NCBI RefSeq assembly: GCF_032460525.1
Contig: NZ_CP135963.1
Coordinates: 4,154,001 to 4,218,000, forward strand
DNA: 64,000 bases
From: Geodermatophilus sp. DSM 44513
Lineage (GTDB): Bacteria > Actinomycetota > Actinomycetes > Mycobacteriales > Geodermatophilaceae
Direction of reading: 5' to 3'
Every line of letters begins with the position of its first letter. Positions within the stretch are counted from its first letter, which is position 1. The notes below the pieces were generated by a model, which saw only the letters and a program-made list of their open reading frames with translations, was not told the origin of the DNA and did not search any database. Position numbers and translations under genes: made by a program. Shown piece by piece: positions 36,327 through 44,478 of the stretch.

Positions 36327-37030
36327 AGATCATGGCTGTGGGAGCCCACCCGGACGACATTGAGATCCTGGCCGCGGGCACGTTGGCGAAATACCGGCAA
36401 CAGGGCCATGAGGTAGCGATGTGCATCTTGACCGACGGCTCCCTCGGATCGGACACCGGTTCATCCGAACAGACTGCGCAGATCCGTCGCAGCGAGGCCC
36501 AGGAATCCGCGGCCATCATCGGCGCCGGAATCTATTGGATCGGGCGGCCCGACGGATTCTTGACCGACGACCGGGACACCAGATCGTTGGTGGCCGAGAG
36601 CCTCCGTGACTTTGCACCGGACCTGGTCCTCGCCCACTCTCCAAACGACTACCACCCTGACCACAGGTGCGCCGGACTGATCACCCTGGCCTGTCGCCAG
36701 CTGGCCACCGCCCCGCTGTTCGAGACGCAGTCACCAACTCTGGAGAGGACTCCACAGGTCGTTTACATGGACAACCTGGCCCTCATCGGCAGCGCCCCGG
36801 AGCAGTGGGTCGATATCTCCGAAACGATCGAGGCGAAGCGGCAGATGCTGCGCTGCCACCGGAGCCAGAACGAATGGATGCGCCGCTCCGAAGGGATTGA
36901 CTACCTTGACTTCCTCGAGAAGCAGTCCAGTATTCGAGGTCTTCAGTGCGGAGTCGAACACGCCGAAGGCTTTCGCCGAGCACATGTCTTCCCAGCCTCA
37001 CCCGCGGACCTCATCTTCGACCTTAAGTAA
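36323..37030 (+). CDS. PIG-L family N-acetylglucosaminide deacetylase
   Basis: A 235-residue zinc hydrolase. The family hallmark AVGAHPDDIEILAAG lies at the N-terminus, with the second histidine cluster in HSPNDYHPDHRCAG. Relatives MshB and BshB remove acetyl from N-acetylglucosamine attached to an aglycone in mycothiol and bacillithiol synthesis. Here it likely deacetylates a GlcNAc-bearing intermediate made by the neighbouring glycosyltransferase. It starts at GTG 36323, overlapping the previous stop (GTGA) with AAAGGA upstream; an ATG three codons later is possible. A single cytoplasmic domain of normal length. Confidence 0.9.
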   Translation: MKIMAVGAHPDDIEILAAGTLAKYRQQGHEVAMCILTDGSLGSDTGSSEQTAQIRRSEAQESAAIIGAGIYWIGRPDGFLTDDRDTRSLVAESLRDFAPDLVLAHSPNDYHPDHRCAGLITLACRQLATAPLFETQSPTLERTPQVVYMDNLALIGSAPEQWVDISETIEAKRQMLRCHRSQNEWMRRSEGIDYLDFLEKQSSIRGLQCGVEHAEGFRRAHVFPASPADLIFDLK

Positions 37031-37061
37031 CCCATACTTCACCACCGAGGAGACAGCTGGA

Positions 37062-38846
37062 ATGTGTGGAATCGCAGGAGCCATTGGAGACGCCCGAGCA
37101 GTCGAGGTCGTCCTATCCATGCTGCACTCACTGGAATACCGAGGATACAACTCCGCCGGCATTGGCTACCCAGATGACGACACCGTCCGTGTGCACAAGT
37201 GCGCAGGCCCTGTCTCCGAGCTGAGCCGACGCGCTAATGCCGAGAATTCGGCCACGTGCCTCGGACACACCAGATGGGCGACCCACGGACCTGCGACCGC
37301 TACCAATGCGCATCCCCACCGCAGCAGTAGCGGACGGGTAGCTGTGGTCCACAACGGGATGATCGAAAACATCGGGCACCTTCGGGAAGCAGTCCGCGAG
37401 GCGGGGATCGAGCCAGTCTCTGACACCGACAGCGAGTGCCTTGCGCACCTGATCGAACAGCGCCTAGACCGAGGTGACGACCTGCGAACGGCCGTAGAGA
37501 AGACCACCTCGAAGATCGAAGGAGCTTACGCGGTCCTGATCCTCGACGCACAGCGCCCGGACCGTCTGGTCGCCTCCGCCAAGCACAGCCCCCTGCTCCT
37601 GGGCCGAGGAAAGACAGGTCGCTACGTCGCTTCGGACCTCGCGGCGTTGACGGAATGGTGCGACGAATACGGAGTCTTGGCCGACGGAGAAACTTTCGAA
37701 ATTACTCCCGAGTCCGAGCCTGCCGAAAACTTTTGGAGAACAATGACCACTTTATCATCGGAATACACGACGTACGGGTTTCCGGATTTCATGTCAAAAG
37801 AGATCTGGCAACAGGTTGAAACGACATCCGATTTCATCGACACATACTTCCAGAGCTTCGACTGGCTTCTCGAAGGCGAGCGCCAAGTCTACGCGGGGGT
37901 CTCCCGAGTAAAGTTCCTGGGCTGCGGATCGGCGTACTACGCCGGACAGCAATCTGCTCTCCTGGTGGAATCCATCGCGCGGATCCCTGCTGACGCGGAA
38001 CCAGCTCTGGACTTCGTGGAGCGAAACCCGGTGCTAGATCACCGGTGCCTCTACGTGATCATCAGTCAGTCAGGGGAGACTCTGGACACTTTGAAGGCCG
38101 CACGTTATCTCCGCGCCCATCAGCAGATGACGGTGTCGGTCGTCAACGTTCCCGAAAGCTCCTTGGCCCGCGAGTCCGAACACGTCATCCAACTCGGCTG
38201 CGGACCGGAGGTATCCGTCGCCTCGACCAAGGTTGTGACGAACATGTTGCTTTCCGGACTTCTGGTGACGCACCTGCTGAAGCACTTCACCGCTGCTGAT
38301 AGTGAGGCAGGGCCGGCATCCGCCTGGATGCCAGCCGGCGTCGCGTTCGTGCCATCGGCGGTTAAGCAGTGCCTTGCGCTGTCCGAAAAGGTTCGGGAAC
38401 TCGCTACCATCTGCTCGGAGTACCGCAGCATGTACTTCCTGGGCCGAGAGAGGTACTGGGCCACCGCCCGAGAAGGCGCTCAGAAGCTAAAAGAGATCAC
38501 CTACATTCACGCTGAGGCTTATCAGTCCACCGAACTCAAGCACGGACCGCTGTCGCTCGTGTCCGAGGATCACCTCAGCATCCTGTTGGTCGGTCCTGGT
38601 CAGTTCGATGCCGGTGCGGCGACGGTAGAACTACTGCGTGCTCGTGGGGGAAGAATAATTGCCGTGGTTCAAGGAGACTCGGACAACCTTGCGGCTGACC
38701 ACGTTCTACGCATCCCGGCGTTGGACCCGTCGGTCGATGGTCTCCTGGCCGGAGTGGTGTTACAACTGCTGGCTTACCACTGCGCCGGGATTCTGGGGCG
38801 CGACGTCGATCGTCCGCGCAACCTGGCCAAGAGCGTGACGGTATGA
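37062..38846 (+). CDS. GlmS-like glutamine--fructose-6-phosphate aminotransferase
   Basis: A 594-residue protein with a complete two-domain GlmS layout. The glutaminase half begins MCGIAGAIGD, with Cys2 as nucleophile after Met removal, followed by GHTRWATHG and VVHNGMIEN. Two SIS domains follow: FLGCGSAYYAGQQSA, SQSGETLDTLKAARYL and VASTKVVTNML. The isomerase residues are in IHAEAYQSTELKHGPLSL, and the protein ends DRPRNLAKSVTV, one residue short of the usual Glu-ended tail. It should make glucosamine-6-phosphate, or a related amino sugar phosphate, from glutamine. A second glmS beside sugar-tailoring genes is typical of amino-sugar natural product clusters, where it supplies precursor or resists product inhibition. 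Codon use is noticeably less GC-rich than the flanking element. Confidence 0.9.
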   Translation: MCGIAGAIGDARAVEVVLSMLHSLEYRGYNSAGIGYPDDDTVRVHKCAGPVSELSRRANAENSATCLGHTRWATHGPATATNAHPHRSSSGRVAVVHNGMIENIGHLREAVREAGIEPVSDTDSECLAHLIEQRLDRGDDLRTAVEKTTSKIEGAYAVLILDAQRPDRLVASAKHSPLLLGRGKTGRYVASDLAALTEWCDEYGVLADGETFEITPESEPAENFWRTMTTLSSEYTTYGFPDFMSKEIWQQVETTSDFIDTYFQSFDWLLEGERQVYAGVSRVKFLGCGSAYYAGQQSALLVESIARIPADAEPALDFVERNPVLDHRCLYVIISQSGETLDTLKAARYLRAHQQMTVSVVNVPESSLARESEHVIQLGCGPEVSVASTKVVTNMLLSGLLVTHLLKHFTAADSEAGPASAWMPAGVAFVPSAVKQCLALSEKVRELATICSEYRSMYFLGRERYWATAREGAQKLKEITYIHAEAYQSTELKHGPLSLVSEDHLSILLVGPGQFDAGAATVELLRARGGRIIAVVQGDSDNLAADHVLRIPALDPSVDGLLAGVVLQLLAYHCAGILGRDVDRPRNLAKSVTV

Positions 38847-39559
38847 CTGTCATGAGGTCCGCGTGCGTGGAGCAGAACCAACGAGCTCTCAACGGATCTT
38901 GTCGGGTGCGCATCCCCCGCAGTGACGAAGCGATGTTCATCCACCCGTGCACGGCCGTATTCTTCGACATGGATGGCGTGCTGGTCGATTCATCGACACA
39001 GATTGCTCAGGCCCTCGCCGCATGGTCCCTGTGGACCGGGGTCGACGTCGAAGGGATGCAGGCAGAGTTCCAGTCGATGACCGACTATGACTTTGTCCGC
39101 TTGGTCGCTCCCCATCTGGATACCGAGCTTCAGGTGCGACAGATCCAAGAACGGGAAGAGTTGTTGGCGAACAACTCACGGGGAGTACCAGGGGCCAAGA
39201 AGCTCTACGCCCAGGTCCCCGGCGACCTGCGCGCGGTCGTCACCAACGGATGCCGATCGGTGGCTTGCGCACGGCTACGGTCGGCCGGCTTCAAGGACCC
39301 AGACGTGCTGATCACCTCTGATGATGTGAGGCGCGGAAAACCAGACCCGGAGCCCTACCAGAAGGCACTCGACTCGATGAGCCTCGTAGCACCTTCGGTC
39401 GTCGCTGTCGAGGACAGCATCAAGGGAGCCACTTCGGCAAAGAAGGCTGGCCTATTTGTGATCGGGTACGACCCCGATGGAGGAAGCCATGGACTGGAGG
39501 AGGTGGCGGACCTGGTGGTCGCGTCATTGGGGGATATAACGTTTCATTGGCGTACATGA
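38843..39559 (+). CDS. HAD-family phosphatase (beta-phosphoglucomutase-like)
   Basis: A 238-residue HAD subfamily I hydrolase. Motif I is FFDMDGVLVDS, motif II lies in VVTNGCRS, the Lys is in DDVRRGKPDPEPYQKAL, and motif III is VVAVEDSIKGATSAKKAG. Both catalytic aspartates are present. Likely a sugar-phosphate phosphatase acting last in the operon, removing phosphate from the disaccharide or amino sugar. The ATG at 38843 overlaps the GlmS-like stop (ATGA). A second ATG at 38933 gives 208 residues, closer to the usual family start, so the first 30 residues may not be translated or may be a poorly conserved extension. Confidence 0.85.
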   Translation: MTVMRSACVEQNQRALNGSCRVRIPRSDEAMFIHPCTAVFFDMDGVLVDSSTQIAQALAAWSLWTGVDVEGMQAEFQSMTDYDFVRLVAPHLDTELQVRQIQEREELLANNSRGVPGAKKLYAQVPGDLRAVVTNGCRSVACARLRSAGFKDPDVLITSDDVRRGKPDPEPYQKALDSMSLVAPSVVAVEDSIKGATSAKKAGLFVIGYDPDGGSHGLEEVADLVVASLGDITFHWRT

Positions 39560-39695
39560 GGCACGTGAGTCCATTTAGATCTTGACCACACCGCTCGGAA
39601 TATTGGCCTTCCAACACAGCACCATTGCCCGTCGGCCGAGCCTGGCACTTCCCCCGGTCGGGGCACCTGAGCGGGCGGCTGGGCGGCTGGGTTGC

Positions 39696-42600
39696 TCAGC
39701 AGGCACGGTCCAGGTACCGCCGGCGGACGCGGTTGATGGCCTCGGCGGTGCTCAGTGGAAGGTCCATCTCGTCGTCGCCGTCGTGGACCTCGACGATGCG
39801 AGCGATGTAGGTCTCGGCTTCGGCGCGGTTGCCCTCGCGGTAGGCGACCTCCATGGCATCGAGCAGAGCCTTCTCGTCGTCGGGTGCGACGAGCAGCGCG
39901 GTGGCGGCGGCGGTGCGGGCGGCGTCGAGGTCGTCGGCGGTGAGGGCGGCGGTGACGACCTGGTGGGCGACGTCACAGACGGCCGCGGTGAGCGTGAGAT
40001 CGAGACCGTCGAGCCACTCGTAGCCAGCGGGACGCTGGGCAAACGGCGGCCCGGACACCAGCTGCAGGGCGGCCCGCAGGTCGGGCAGGCCGTCGTCGCC
40101 GCGAACTCCGGCGCGGGCGCGCAGCTGGCGGAACAGGTCGGCGTCGACGAGCACGCCGGTCAGCCGGTAGCGGCCGTGGTGGCCGGAGCTGAGGTGTTTC
40201 TGCCCGGTGGTGGGGTCGGTGCCGAGCCACGCGCGGGCGCCGGCGGTGACCCGGTGGACGTAGGCGCGGGTGCTGACCGGGTCGGTCTTGCCGCCGCGGG
40301 CCGGTTGCAGCGCGGTCGCCGCCTCGTCGGGGGCGGCGCCGTGCGGGCGGGTGGCGAGGTAGGCGACCGTCTCTTCGTAGCGGCGACGCAGTCCGGACCT
40401 GGCGACCGCCTGCTCATCGCCGTGCGCGCGCAGGGTGACCGGCCCGAGCAGGGTCAGCCGTGGCCGGGTGCAGTTGGGGTCCCACCAATCGGCGAGGTCG
40501 CGGTCGAGTTGCTCGAGGTCGTCCTCGATCCGTTCGCGGAGTTCGGCCGGCGCCGAATCCTCGGCCGCCTGGGCCTCCTCGGTGATCGCCGACGGGGTTC
40601 CGGTGTGGGTCTCGGTCGGCCCGGGCGGCGGCGAGTCGAGTGCCGCCGGAGTGGAGGACGGACGTCGGGCCAGCCGGGGGGAGGTCACATGGGCGGGTGG
40701 TGCGGTGGTTTCCGGGAATGACACGTGGCCGCGCAGGGCGCCGGCGGCGTCGGTGTGGGTCTGCCAGGGGCGGTCGCCGTCGGCGGCGGGGATGGGCTGG
40801 TCCTCGGTGTCGCGTTCGAAGGCCAACAGGGTGGCGATGTCGCGGGCCTGCTGGGCGGTCAACTGTGGGGCCGGCAGCTGCAGCCCCAGCGCCGGGACGA
40901 GCAGCGTCCCGTCGTGGGCCAGCGTCACCTGCCACTGGCCGCTGGTCTGCGCCGGATCGGCAGCGAGCACCACGGCGACCGGCGCGCGCTCGTCCCGGCC
41001 CTGCAGGAGAGCGGCGAGTGCGGCTAGCTCGCCGCCGTCGGGTGGCGGATCGGAGGCGAGGACGATCTGCGGCATCCAGCCGTCGCCCATCCCCGCCCGG
41101 AGCCGCCCATCCAGTACGTCTCTGGTGTCGCGGGCGCCGGTGTCGCGTAGGGCGGCGAGGAGCTCGGCGTCGGCGGCGGTGTCGACCGGGTGGATGCGGT
41201 GCGGGGCGAGGTCGACCAGTTCCTCGCCGAAGCCGACGGTGGTCACGGTCAGCAGATCCGACCAGCTGTTGACGGCCAGTTCGGCGGCCAGGTGACGGGC
41301 GAAGTTCTCCCGATGACTGGCTGGTCCATGAAGGTGCAGTGCGCCGATGCGTTCCAGGTCCAGCAGCCAGCGGCGGCCGCCGTCGGTGCCGATGGTGACC
41401 AGTGTGGGATACGGCGCCAGACGGGCACGGGCAGCGTCGGTGTCGATGCCCGGGCCGTGGTCAAGCTGGGCAGACCACCACAGACCGGTGTCGTCGGCGG
41501 TCCAGGGGGTAGGCGGCGGCCGGTCGGCCGGAGTGTGCAGCCGAAGATCCAGCCGGGGGCCGTCGAGGCGGGCGGCGAGGACGTCGGGCAGCCGCCCGTC
41601 GGGGTCGGCGGAGATTCGCAGGGCGAGGCCGCGCAGCGCGAGGTCGAGCGCGGCGTAGTCGACCCGGCTGGCCTCCGCGGCCGCGGTTACGGTCTCCTGG
41701 GTGGCGGACAGCGTCGCCGGCAGAGGCGTCAGCCGTCGGCCGGGACGACGGTCGCGCAGACGCTGCCGGCGGTGGGCCAGCCACGCCGCGCCCAGGCCGG
41801 CGGCGAGCAGCGCGCCGCTGCCGGTGAGGACGGCTGCCAGCTCCGACGATGAGTGGTCCCCGTCGGCGTCACGGTCCTCATCAGCGGCCGGGCGCTCCGG
41901 TTCGCCGGACGCGCTCTCCGGCGGCGAGGCAGCCGATGGCGGCGCCGATTCGGCGGGGGTGGCGGGCTCGTTCTCGCCCGGCGGAGGTGGCGCCGGTGTC
42001 TCCTCTGGGGCGGGCGGCTGGCGATCGGCGGGCGGGGTCGGCGTGGGGACAGCGTTGTCGGCGGGCGGAAGGTCGAGGACCTGGCCGGGGCGGATGAGGT
42101 CGGGGTCGGTGAATCGGCCGCCGCCGGGCTGCGGTTCGCCGGCGTTGAGGTCGAAGATCGGCTGCCAGTGCTGCAGGCCGTGCTGCTCGGCGATCTCGGC
42201 GAGGGTGTCGCCCGGTTGCACCGTCACCTCAGCGGCAGTTGATCCAGGCTCCGGGAGGGTTGCGTCGGGCGGGAGGACGAGCACCCAGCCGGGGCGGATC
42301 AGCGCCGGATCGGTGAGGGTCGCGCCGTCGGGCTGCGGCCGGCCCCGGTTGAGCTCCAGGATCTCCTCGAACCGCGTCCAGTCGCCCAGGTACCGGGCGG
42401 CGATGCGGCCGAGGGTGTCGCGCGGCTGCACCGTGTAGGTGGAGCCGGCCGCGGCCTGCGGGGTCGGCGGGGACTCCGGTTCCGGTTCGAGTACGGGCGG
42501 CGGCTCGTCGTGGCCACCAGGCTGCTCGGCGACGACCGGCGGGCCGGCCAGGGCCGGGGCGGCCAAGAGTGGTCCGCTGCCGACGCCGAGGACGGCGGCC

Positions 42601-42932
42601 ACCAGCAGGCCGGCCAGATGCTGGGGGGCCCTCAGGCCGGGCAGCCGCAGCGGCGGCAGGCCGCGCAGCTGGCTGACGAGCTCGATGACCACAGATAGGG
42701 CGAAGCACGCCCAGGCGGCCCAGCCGATCACCACGAGCAGGCCGAGGAAGACCGAGCCGGTGTCCGGTCCGCTCAGAGCAGCGGTGACCTTCGCCCAGGA
42801 GGGGACGTCGTCGGGCAGGTAGGCGCCGCCGAGCCGCCCCAGTCCGATCGGAACGCCGAGGACGGCGGCCACCAGCACCAGCAGGGCGAGCACCCGACGC
42901 AGCGGATCGAGGCTTCGCGGTCGGCTGGTCAT
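39696..42932 (-). CDS. LysM-BTAD transcription-regulator-like membrane protein, end of the Tad operon
   Basis: A 1078-residue protein. Three hydrophobic segments lie at the N-terminus (about 12-30, 58-85 and 105-130). Two LysM domains follow at about 165-221 and 236-290, each starting YTVQPRDTL or VTVQPGDTL and ending with a GWVLVLP/GQVLDLP strand. After an acidic Pro-rich linker there is a further membrane helix near 370-385. The long cytoplasmic part ends in an SARP/BTAD region (about 850-1070: RRRYEETVAYLATRP, YVHRVTAGARAWLG, DADLFRQLRARAG, AVCDVAHQVVTAAL). LysM binds peptidoglycan; BTAD domains are found in transcription activators. Such LysM-BTAD proteins accompany Tad loci in actinobacteria; their action is unknown. 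It overlaps the preceding gene by ATGA. Confidence 0.85.
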   Translation of the reverse strand: MTSRPRSLDPLRRVLALLVLVAAVLGVPIGLGRLGGAYLPDDVPSWAKVTAALSGPDTGSVFLGLLVVIGWAAWACFALSVVIELVSQLRGLPPLRLPGLRAPQHLAGLLVAAVLGVGSGPLLAAPALAGPPVVAEQPGGHDEPPPVLEPEPESPPTPQAAAGSTYTVQPRDTLGRIAARYLGDWTRFEEILELNRGRPQPDGATLTDPALIRPGWVLVLPPDATLPEPGSTAAEVTVQPGDTLAEIAEQHGLQHWQPIFDLNAGEPQPGGGRFTDPDLIRPGQVLDLPPADNAVPTPTPPADRQPPAPEETPAPPPPGENEPATPAESAPPSAASPPESASGEPERPAADEDRDADGDHSSSELAAVLTGSGALLAAGLGAAWLAHRRQRLRDRRPGRRLTPLPATLSATQETVTAAAEASRVDYAALDLALRGLALRISADPDGRLPDVLAARLDGPRLDLRLHTPADRPPPTPWTADDTGLWWSAQLDHGPGIDTDAARARLAPYPTLVTIGTDGGRRWLLDLERIGALHLHGPASHRENFARHLAAELAVNSWSDLLTVTTVGFGEELVDLAPHRIHPVDTAADAELLAALRDTGARDTRDVLDGRLRAGMGDGWMPQIVLASDPPPDGGELAALAALLQGRDERAPVAVVLAADPAQTSGQWQVTLAHDGTLLVPALGLQLPAPQLTAQQARDIATLLAFERDTEDQPIPAADGDRPWQTHTDAAGALRGHVSFPETTAPPAHVTSPRLARRPSSTPAALDSPPPGPTETHTGTPSAITEEAQAAEDSAPAELRERIEDDLEQLDRDLADWWDPNCTRPRLTLLGPVTLRAHGDEQAVARSGLRRRYEETVAYLATRPHGAAPDEAATALQPARGGKTDPVSTRAYVHRVTAGARAWLGTDPTTGQKHLSSGHHGRYRLTGVLVDADLFRQLRARAGVRGDDGLPDLRAALQLVSGPPFAQRPAGYEWLDGLDLTLTAAVCDVAHQVVTAALTADDLDAARTAAATALLVAPDDEKALLDAMEVAYREGNRAEAETYIARIVEVHDGDDEMDLPLSTAEAINRVRRRYLDRAC

Positions 42933-43363
42933 CGGCCCGCTCCCCCGTTCTGGTCGTCGTCGGTGACGAGGTCGGCGGTGCCGAAGCCCTCCACGGTGAA
43001 CGTGGAGATGCCGACCAGGCCGAGGAAGATGGTCGGCTGGGAGATTGTCGTGGTCACCTGCAGGGTGTCGCCGTCGACGACGCTCACCTGCCCCTCGACG
43101 CCGTTGCGATCGAGGTAGTCCCGCGCCGCGGCAACTGCGGCGATCGGGTCGACCTGCACTTGTCCGGCGAGGGCGGCGGAGACGTCGAGCGCCTGTCCGC
43201 CGGCTCGGGCGGCCTCGTCGGCGACTGCGTTGGCCCGCTGGGTGGCGGCCACCTTGGCGCCACCGTCGACGGCCAAGCCGATGATCAGCAGCAGCCCGGG
43301 GACTAGGAGGGCCAAGAAGACGGCGATCGACCCGCGTTCGGCGTCCAGCTGTCGGAGGCTCAT
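42929..43363 (-). CDS. TadG-like pilus-assembly protein (TadE/G family)
   Basis: A 144-residue bitopic protein. The N-terminus reads ERGSIAVFLALLVPGLLLIIGLAVDGG, the TadE/G-like prepilin-type membrane segment. A soluble outer domain follows with an AARAGGQALDV helix. TadG-like minor pilins and pseudopilins help the Flp pilus form. It starts at ATG 43363, overlapping the previous TadE-like stop, and its own stop overlaps the LysM-BTAD start. Family call is based on the membrane segment and operon position. Confidence 0.8.
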   Translation of the reverse strand: MSLRQLDAERGSIAVFLALLVPGLLLIIGLAVDGGAKVAATQRANAVADEAARAGGQALDVSAALAGQVQVDPIAAVAAARDYLDRNGVEGQVSVVDGDTLQVTTTISQPTIFLGLVGISTFTVEGFGTADLVTDDDQNGGAGR

Positions 43364-43785
43364 CGTTCGCGGAAGGCGTCGACGGGACTGGTGAAGACGG
43401 CCTCGACGGTCACGGCCCCGGGCAGCCCGGGCGCCAGCAAATCCGCCATGCCAACGATGCAGGTGATCGACACGGTGACGTCGCCGGGCTGACCGGGTGG
43501 CGCCTGAAAGCCGGCAGTGTCGACGTCGACGGTGGTGCGCTGGCAGCGCACGTCCTGGGCGGCCAATGTGCGATCGGCCTGCGTAGCGGCGGAGGCCGCC
43601 GCGGTGGCCGGGTCGCGTGCCAGCGACGCTTCCCGGGCGGCAGCACGGGCGGCTTCCTCGACGGCGCCCTCGGCGATCTGGGTGCGTCCGGCGACGACGG
43701 CCAAAGACAGCAGCAGGAGCAACGCCGGGGCCAGCAGCGCCAGCTCGACCGACACCGATCCCCGCTCCCCGATGTGGCCGCTCAT
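43360..43785 (-). CDS. TadE-like minor pilin
   Basis: A 141-residue protein with a class III prepilin-like start (GERGSVSVELALLAPALLLLLSLAVV, Glu at +5 after the likely cleavage Gly). An Ala-rich helix with a conserved EEAARAAAREASLA segment, and two Cys in the outer domain, follow. TadE and TadF proteins are pseudopilins of the Tad system. I chose ATG 43785, which overlaps the previous stop as ATGA; the longer open frame upstream shadows the neighbouring gene. Confidence 0.8.
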   Translation of the reverse strand: MSGHIGERGSVSVELALLAPALLLLLSLAVVAGRTQIAEGAVEEAARAAAREASLARDPATAAASAATQADRTLAAQDVRCQRTTVDVDTAGFQAPPGQPGDVTVSITCIVGMADLLAPGLPGAVTVEAVFTSPVDAFRER

Positions 43786-44246
43786 GGCGTAGGCCGTTCG
43801 ACGGGGCCGACGGCGGTCTGGGTCACCGACCAGCCGGACAGGCCGGGGAAGAGGCTGAGCGAAATGCCGGTCACCGTCACCTCGATGCTGGCCGGCGAGC
43901 CGGCCACGGTCACGTCCCGGGCGGTGAGCAGATCCTGCGCGGTCTGGTCGAGAAAGCCCTCGGCCGCGGACTGGGCGCGGTCGGTCGACGCGGGCTGCAC
44001 CCGGCCCTCCCGGGCGCCCTCTTGCGCCGCGCCGAGGGCGATCGAGCGTGCGTAGAACCACAGCGCCGCCTGGATCAGCGTCATGACCAGCAGCAGGACC
44101 ACCGGGAAGGTGATCGCCAGCTCCACCGATGCCGCGCCGCGCTCCCCGGGCAGCCGTCGGCGCAGCCCGCGGCCGGCCCGGCTGCCACAGAGAGGGCTGG
44201 GCCGGGACGCCGGCGCGGGGCCGCGTGGGCCGGCGGGGCGGGCCAC
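43782..44246 (-). CDS. TadE-like minor pilin
   Basis: A 154-residue protein. A basic N-terminal leader of about 35 residues is followed by GERGAASVELAITFPVVLLLVMTLIQAALWFYARSIALGAAQEGAREG, the standard TadE membrane segment and helix (described here in outline). Glu at the fifth position after the processing Gly is present. It lies 8 bp after the Flp-type pilin gene and overlaps the next TadE-like gene by ATGA. The three TadE/G-like genes in a row match other actinobacterial Tad loci. Confidence 0.82.
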   Translation of the reverse strand: MARPAGPRGPAPASRPSPLCGSRAGRGLRRRLPGERGAASVELAITFPVVLLLVMTLIQAALWFYARSIALGAAQEGAREGRVQPASTDRAQSAAEGFLDQTAQDLLTARDVTVAGSPASIEVTVTGISLSLFPGLSGWSVTQTAVGPVERPTP

Positions 44247-44253
44247 GGGCCGG

Positions 44254-44451
44254 CTACTGGATCTGGGACGAGCGGGACGTGACCGCGTTGGCGATCACCG
44301 CCACGAGAGCGACGGCGATGGCGACCAGCGCCACGGTAATGATCACCTGCTCGACCGACAGCGAGCCCCGCTCGGGTTCGTCGCGGACGGCGCGGAGCCG
44401 CTCGCGCAGGCCTGCGCCGAGGGCCATCAGGGTGGTGATCAGCTCGGTCAT
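44254..44451 (-). CDS. flp: Flp-type prepilin
   Basis: A 65-residue prepilin. After a charged leader (RLRAVRDEPERG) comes SLSVEQVIITVALVAIAVALV, a single hydrophobic helix with Glu at +5, fitting TadV-type prepilin peptidase processing at the Gly. The short hydrophilic tail ends RSSQIQ. It is the probable main pilin of the Tad pilus. No prepilin peptidase gene occurs in the operon, so a host enzyme must process it. It lies between TadC- and TadE-like genes. Confidence 0.8.
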   Translation of the reverse strand: MTELITTLMALGAGLRERLRAVRDEPERGSLSVEQVIITVALVAIAVALVAVIANAVTSRSSQIQ

Positions 44452-44478
44452 CGGACTTCCTTCGGGTCGGAGCTCGGG

